Origin: Balneolales bacterium ANBcel1
GTDB taxonomy: Bacteria > Bacteroidota > Rhodothermia > Balneolales > Natronogracilivirgulaceae
NCBI GenBank assembly: GCA_029688905.1
Contig: JARULB010000002.1
Location: forward strand, 372,001 to 436,000
Reading direction: 5' to 3'
Length of the DNA: 64,000 bases
Shown here: one piece after another, positions 59,736 to 64,000 of the stretch
Numbering within the stretch: position 1 is the stretch's first letter
Layout: every line of letters begins with the position of its first letter
Notes under the pieces: model-generated
What the model was told of the DNA's origin: nothing
Seen by the model: only the letters and a program-made list of their open reading frames with translations
The model's database searches: none
Translations under genes and position numbers: made by a program

Positions 59736-60056
59736 TTCTTCCCGTCCTTGCCTGTGGTCAAAAAATCGTTGTTGCCTCTGTAACCGTTCGAATAAAAAAA
59801 AAGCAAGCCCCTTTACATTACGACAGGTTTATTCACCCAACATGAATGCAAAAAAGCCGCCTGGAAACTTCAATTTCAATGATTGCGCTCCTTTTTTTCA
59901 GAGAAAACAAAGTTAAAAAAAATTCTGGAAAATTTATCAGTGTGCAAAAGAAATATCTGCGGATTGTGGACAGCTTATTTTGGAGTCTTGTTAGAATTTT
60001 TAATAATATAAGTGAGTTGTCCGACAATAACTTGCTCACAACCGACCGGTGATAAT
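59736..60056. other. Divergent intergenic region, no gene
   Basis: About 320 bp of AT-rich DNA between speD (minus) and cfa (plus). It has several A/T runs but no repeat, hairpin or small gene I can defend. Promoters for both genes must lie here; I could not choose a convincing -35/-10 pair. Confidence 0.4.
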
Positions 60057-61169
60057 ATGAACAAGTTACAAACGCAAACAGAAGAACTGCTGCGGGAAAC
60101 AGGAGTCAGGATCAACGGATCGCGATCGTTTGATATCCAGGTACATAACGATGCACTGTACAAGCGTGTTTTCTCCGAGGGTTCGCTGGGGCTTGGAGAG
60201 GCCTATATGGACGAATGGTGGGAATGCGAAGATCTGGAAGAATTTTTCTATCGCCTGTTGTCGCAAGAGCTGGACCGCAAGCTGCACCCTGTGAGGCTTG
60301 CCGGTACCTGGGCGCGGGCCAAGTTGCTCAACCTGCAGTCTCCCGCCCGCGCATTTGCCATTGGAGAGCACCACTACGATATCGGGGATAACCTCTACGA
60401 AGCCATGCTGGACAAACGCATGATCTACAGCTGCGGCTACTGGAAGCAGACGCGCTCGCTGAACAAGGCACAGGAGCAGAAACTGGATTTGATTTTCCGG
60501 AAACTGGGACTCCGGAAGGGAATGCGGGTGCTGGATATCGGCTGCGGTTGGGGCGGTTCGCTTCAATATGCCGCAGAGAAGTACGGGGTTGAGGGCGTGG
60601 GAATCACCGTTTCCAGGAACCAGGCCGAAAAAGCTCGGGAGATGTGTCGGGACTATCCCGTCGAAATTCGTCTTCAGGACTATCGTGAGCTCGACGAAAC
60701 GTTCGACCGCATCTGGTCGATCGGCATGATCGAACATGTCGGTGTCAAGAACTATCGGCGGTTCATGCAGGTGGCGCGGGAATGCCTGAAGTCCGACGGA
60801 CTGTTTTTGCTGCATACTATCGGCGGGAACCGTTCCGTCCATAAAACCGATCCCTGGATCGGCAAATACATCTTTCCCAACTCCATGATCCCGTCCGTTC
60901 GCCAGCTCGGGCTGGCCTGGGAGGATCTTTTTGTGATGGAGGACTGGCACAATTTCGGCGTTCACTATCAGAAGACCCTGCAGCACTGGTACCGGAATGT
61001 CCGCCGCCATCAGGATCGCCTTCTGGAGAAATACGGTGATCGGTTCTTCCGAATGTGGCGCTATTATCTGCAGAGTTGCGCGGGGGCTTTCAAGGCCCGG
61101 AAACTCAATGTATGGCAGATCGTGCTCTCACCGAGCGGAATTCCCGGCGGGTATGAACGGCCGGAATAA
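60057..61169 (+). CDS. cfa: Cyclopropane-fatty-acyl-phospholipid synthase
   Basis: 370 residues from ATG 60057. An N-terminal helical domain ('NDALYKRVFSEGSLGLGEAY') precedes the SAM methyltransferase fold: 'HHYDIGDNLYEAMLDKRMIY', 'YSCGYW', 'GMRVLDIGCGWGGSLQYAAE' (SAM-binding), 'RIWSIGMIEHVGVKNYRRFM', 'LLHTIGGNR' and the 'WIGKYIFPNSMIPSV' lipid-site motif. It adds a methylene across double bases of unsaturated acyl chains in membrane lipids, usually on entry into stationary phase or acid stress. The last 42 bp overlap the convergent RND gene. Confidence 0.95.
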   Translation: MNKLQTQTEELLRETGVRINGSRSFDIQVHNDALYKRVFSEGSLGLGEAYMDEWWECEDLEEFFYRLLSQELDRKLHPVRLAGTWARAKLLNLQSPARAFAIGEHHYDIGDNLYEAMLDKRMIYSCGYWKQTRSLNKAQEQKLDLIFRKLGLRKGMRVLDIGCGWGGSLQYAAEKYGVEGVGITVSRNQAEKAREMCRDYPVEIRLQDYRELDETFDRIWSIGMIEHVGVKNYRRFMQVARECLKSDGLFLLHTIGGNRSVHKTDPWIGKYIFPNSMIPSVRQLGLAWEDLFVMEDWHNFGVHYQKTLQHWYRNVRRHQDRLLEKYGDRFFRMWRYYLQSCAGAFKARKLNVWQIVLSPSGIPGGYERPE

Positions 61170-64000
61170 CCCGGGCCGCTCCCAGATCCCCATCATCAGA
61201 ATCAGAAACAGGGTACTGGAAGCCAGGCCCCAGATGACAACCGTTGCCAGGTTTTGCCAGAACATGTTGTCACCCATCAGCACAAGCGGCAACAAACCCG
61301 CCAGTGTTGTAAAACTGGTGATGCATACCGGCCGCATTTTTTCCCGGTAGACATAGATCCAGCTTCGCAGTCCATGGATTCCGAGCTGTCGATATCTGTG
61401 CCGGCCGTGCATCAACAGAATGGCGTTATTCACCACCACACCCATCACCAGCAGGGCTCCCGCCACGGCACTGCGGTCGAACTGCAGGTCGAGAAACAGT
61501 GTCCCGGCCATAATTCCGATGCCTCCCAGGGGGATGGCAAGCAGTATAACGGCGGGATCGCGCCACCTTTCCAGCAGTGCGGATATAATCATCCAAACAC
61601 TTAATATGGCCATCAGAAACACAAAAATCAGTTGCCGATCGGAGTCCTCTGCGGCAAACCAGTTGCGGGTGTCCCGTTCGATGGTCATTCCCGGAGGAAC
61701 GGGTAGGCCCTCGATCACATCGTTTCTCACTGCATTTGCGAGGCGTGCCGTCCCCAAATAATCAAAAGAAACCACACGGGTGTACATCTGGTCCTCTCGC
61801 CGGATTTCGGGCAGGGCTCTCTCTCTTTGGAGAGCGGCGATTTCATCCACCGTAAACATGCGCCCATCCAACCGGCGCGGGACGTTCCGGAACTGCTCCT
61901 TGTAGGCGCGGTCATGCCGGTTGCTTGCAATCAGATACATCTGGCGGTTGTCGAATGTGACTCTTCCAAACGTTGAGAACTCCGGATTGATATCGATTTG
62001 CAGCATTTCAAGAACAGATCGCCGGGTCAGTCCGTGTTGAATCAGGCGATCGTCGTCGGGTGTCAGAACAAAATGATACTGGTCACCCATGATGTTTGAA
62101 TGAGGGGAGGCGTTTATATTGACATCCGTGACCCTTGAATGACGTTGCAGCCGGCGGCGGATCTCCCTGGCCGTTTCATCCAGCTGTTCGTAGGAGTATC
62201 CTCTCAAGTTGATGGCGTTGCTCATTTGCTGTCCCCCTCCAAACCCCGTCCAGAAAGACTCTCCGTATCCGCTGACCGAGATGCCGACATTACCGGTTCG
62301 TGCTGCCAGAAACGCTGCGCGCCCGAACAAAATATACGGCTCCGGCTGCCTTTGATAGCCGTCCGGGAAATAGATCTGCAGCCGGGCACTGGACCCGAGT
62401 TCCGACACATGCGACTCATAGTAGTCCACCACATGCTCAAACGGCTCAACCAGCGACTCAAACTGGCGCATGATTTTGTCCAGCTCTTCGAAAGGCGAAC
62501 CGACCGGCGCACGCATCCATATCGAGATGTGGTCATATTCCTGAAGACCGGCCCATCCCTCCCCAAAACGGCCCTGCTGACTGAAGCGATAAGAGAGTCC
62601 GCCGATATATGGATCGATACTTTCCCGGTTTTCGAAATAGGGTTTCGATATGGTTTGCCAGGGGCCGGTACTGCCGTCTTCATCGGGTTCCGGCTCCGAA
62701 ACCAGATGCAGCGGAACACCGATCAATAGCAGTAGCGCGGGATAGAGCAGCCACCGCACGCGATGGCGCCACAGGAACATTCCGAGAAGTATCCGGCCGG
62801 TACGTCTACGCGGTTTATTTCTCCGGTATGTAAGGCCGGCATCGTATCCGGGTCCGTCTGAAATGCTCCCGGAAAGCGCATCGCCTGCATTGGGGTGCAG
62901 TTTGCCGGAAATGCTATTGGAAGGGATATCATGGGCAGCCTGATCGAACCTGTCTGATGTGTTTTTGAAAGGCTTGCTGCCGGCGGCGGGTGCCGGGATC
63001 CTGACCAGCCAGATCAGCGCGTAAGGAATCCAGCTCAACGATATCACCACCGAAGAGACCAGGGTGAGCGTAAGGGCCATGCCGAGCGGCATCAGAAACA
63101 TACGGATCTCATCGAGGGCAAAAATGAGTGGGACAAAAATACCGACGGTGGTCAGCGTGCTTCCGATCACCGGGACCAGCACATGCGGCAGTCTGCGGCG
63201 GACATGGTCGATCCGTGCCCGGCGTGACAGCGGCAAGCCCGGATTCAGATGTTCGAACACCACTACCGCGTTGTCGATGATCATCCCGAGGGCGATGGTG
63301 AGTCCGGCCAGGGTAATCACATTGATGGTGTAGCCGAGGAATTGCAGCATAATCACTGCGAAAAGCAGGGAAAACAGGATACTTCCCAGAATGACCAACG
63401 GTGCCCGGACTTTCCGGATAAAAACCAGCAGAACCAGAAAAACACATATCAGGCTGATCATCGCCTGCCGTTCGAGCAAAGCAAGCTCCTTGCGCAGCTC
63501 CCTGGTGGCGTCCCGCTCGATTTGAATGTGGATCCCTGCCGGCAGGGCGGACTGGATTTCATCCATCCGGTCAATGACTGTTTCGGCAAGCTGCATTGCA
63601 TCGGTGCCGGTTTCGCGCTCAAACCGGATGGTAAGCGCGGGGTTCCCGTTGATGCGCATACTGGACCGTTCGGGATAATCGCTGATCGTCACATTTGCGA
63701 TATCCCCCACCCTCACCCTTCGCTCGATCCCGGACAACGGAATCGGCATGGAGCGGATATCATCGAGACTGTGCAGCCCGGGCGGCACCAGCATACTGTA
63801 TCGGATACCGGAGGCATCGTGGAAACCGGCAGAGCGATGATTCAGCCGGTCGTTAATCTGGCGCATCACCATGGGAACCGAAATTCCGAGCCGTTCCACG
63901 GCTGCGATATCAAGTTCAATCAACAAGGTGGGATCGCGAACACCGCTCAGCTCGATACCGGCGATACCCGAAATCCCTGACAGCGGCAGTTTGATGGTGC
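61128..64000 (-). CDS. RND-family efflux transporter, N-terminal end outside the window
   Basis: At least 957 residues; the frame is open to base 64000 so the start, the first membrane helix and part of the porter domain are missing. Visible are porter-domain strands ('PLSGISGIAGIELSGVRDPT'), helices with 'LTIALGMIIDNAVVVFEHLN', a second porter part ('YSYEQLDETAREIRRRLQRH') and 'GALLVMGVVVNNAILLMHG' followed by 'TTLAGLLPLVLMGDNMFWQN'. This is the AcrB/HAE or CusA-like layout, exporting drugs, lipids or metals by proton antiport. In helix 4 Asp ('IIDNAVV') is present as expected. The adaptor protein is not seen and probably lies beyond the window. Confidence 0.9.
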   Translation of the reverse strand, partial: TIKLPLSGISGIAGIELSGVRDPTLLIELDIAAVERLGISVPMVMRQINDRLNHRSAGFHDASGIRYSMLVPPGLHSLDDIRSMPIPLSGIERRVRVGDIANVTISDYPERSSMRINGNPALTIRFERETGTDAMQLAETVIDRMDEIQSALPAGIHIQIERDATRELRKELALLERQAMISLICVFLVLLVFIRKVRAPLVILGSILFSLLFAVIMLQFLGYTINVITLAGLTIALGMIIDNAVVVFEHLNPGLPLSRRARIDHVRRRLPHVLVPVIGSTLTTVGIFVPLIFALDEIRMFLMPLGMALTLTLVSSVVISLSWIPYALIWLVRIPAPAAGSKPFKNTSDRFDQAAHDIPSNSISGKLHPNAGDALSGSISDGPGYDAGLTYRRNKPRRRTGRILLGMFLWRHRVRWLLYPALLLLIGVPLHLVSEPEPDEDGSTGPWQTISKPYFENRESIDPYIGGLSYRFSQQGRFGEGWAGLQEYDHISIWMRAPVGSPFEELDKIMRQFESLVEPFEHVVDYYESHVSELGSSARLQIYFPDGYQRQPEPYILFGRAAFLAARTGNVGISVSGYGESFWTGFGGGQQMSNAINLRGYSYEQLDETAREIRRRLQRHSRVTDVNINASPHSNIMGDQYHFVLTPDDDRLIQHGLTRRSVLEMLQIDINPEFSTFGRVTFDNRQMYLIASNRHDRAYKEQFRNVPRRLDGRMFTVDEIAALQRERALPEIRREDQMYTRVVSFDYLGTARLANAVRNDVIEGLPVPPGMTIERDTRNWFAAEDSDRQLIFVFLMAILSVWMIISALLERWRDPAVILLAIPLGGIGIMAGTLFLDLQFDRSAVAGALLVMGVVVNNAILLMHGRHRYRQLGIHGLRSWIYVYREKMRPVCITSFTTLAGLLPLVLMGDNMFWQNLATVVIWGLASSTLFLILMMGIWERPGLFRPFIPAGNSAR

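Overview
The window looks like chromosomal DNA of a Balneolota/Rhodothermota-type (broad Bacteroidota/FCB) Gram-negative bacterium. Many secreted proteins end in a type IX secretion (T9SS) type-A sorting domain with the NYPNPFNP signature. There are several large TonB-dependent receptors, a PorV/PorQ-like barrel, Tat-exported sugar enzymes and SpII lipoproteins, in mostly moderately GC-rich DNA. This taxonomic call is inferred from protein style, not from a marker gene. I saw no rRNA, tRNA, CRISPR array or integrase.

Layout. 1-350: 3' end of a GH2 beta-galactosidase. 0.7-4.7 kb (minus): a vitamin B12 uptake unit, made of a cobalamin riboswitch, a BtuB-like receptor and a BtuG-like YncE propeller carrying a T9SS tail. 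4.8-12.5 kb: a metal-homeostasis region. A ZnuD-like receptor (minus) diverges from a DtxR/MntR regulator followed by binding protein, ATPase and two ABC-3 permeases. The shared promoter region holds two TTTAG..CTAAA dyads, and the first permease carries a fused DtxR-like sensor. 12.6-16.6 kb: GlsB-like membrane protein, HEXXH metalloprotease and aldo/keto reductase. 16.6-28.7 kb (minus): six surface/secretion genes (propeller lipoprotein, PorV-like, SusC-like receptor, lipoprotein, two large secreted proteins). 29-33.6 kb: a pair of secreted phosphodiesterase/nuclease-like proteins (PLD and EEP families).

33.8-35.9 kb is an AT-rich island with two integron attC-like sites, each closing a cassette with a toxin-antitoxin pair (ParE-like; HigBA). 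35.9-46.4 kb holds WbqC-like and ApbE proteins plus a periplasmic 3-keto-sugar set (DUF1080 hydrolase, Tat Gfo/Idh/MocA, SUMF1-like, YceI, Tat ThuA, cytosolic Gfo/Idh/MocA, sugar epimerase). 46.6-49.5 kb is a large secreted protein whose C-terminal two thirds has strikingly different codon use. 50-52 kb has small orphan genes and a broken PIN-type TA remnant. 52-54.7 kb: DAACS symporter, DUF92 and DUF3098. 54.9-59.7 kb: polyamine synthesis (N-carbamoylputrescine amidase; SpeD, pyruvoyl arginine decarboxylase, SpeE) with an Omp85-family protein. 60-64 kb: cyclopropane fatty acid synthase and a truncated RND pump.

The most unusual non-coding feature is a family of about 95-nt dispersed units between 37 and 50 kb. 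Each begins with ATGAAC or a variant, contains an inverted-repeat stem whose sequence differs between subfamilies but stays self-complementary, and ends in AACAC. Four copies abut the ATG of a gene, and units stack head-to-tail. One subfamily carries two or three 39-bp tandem repeats.
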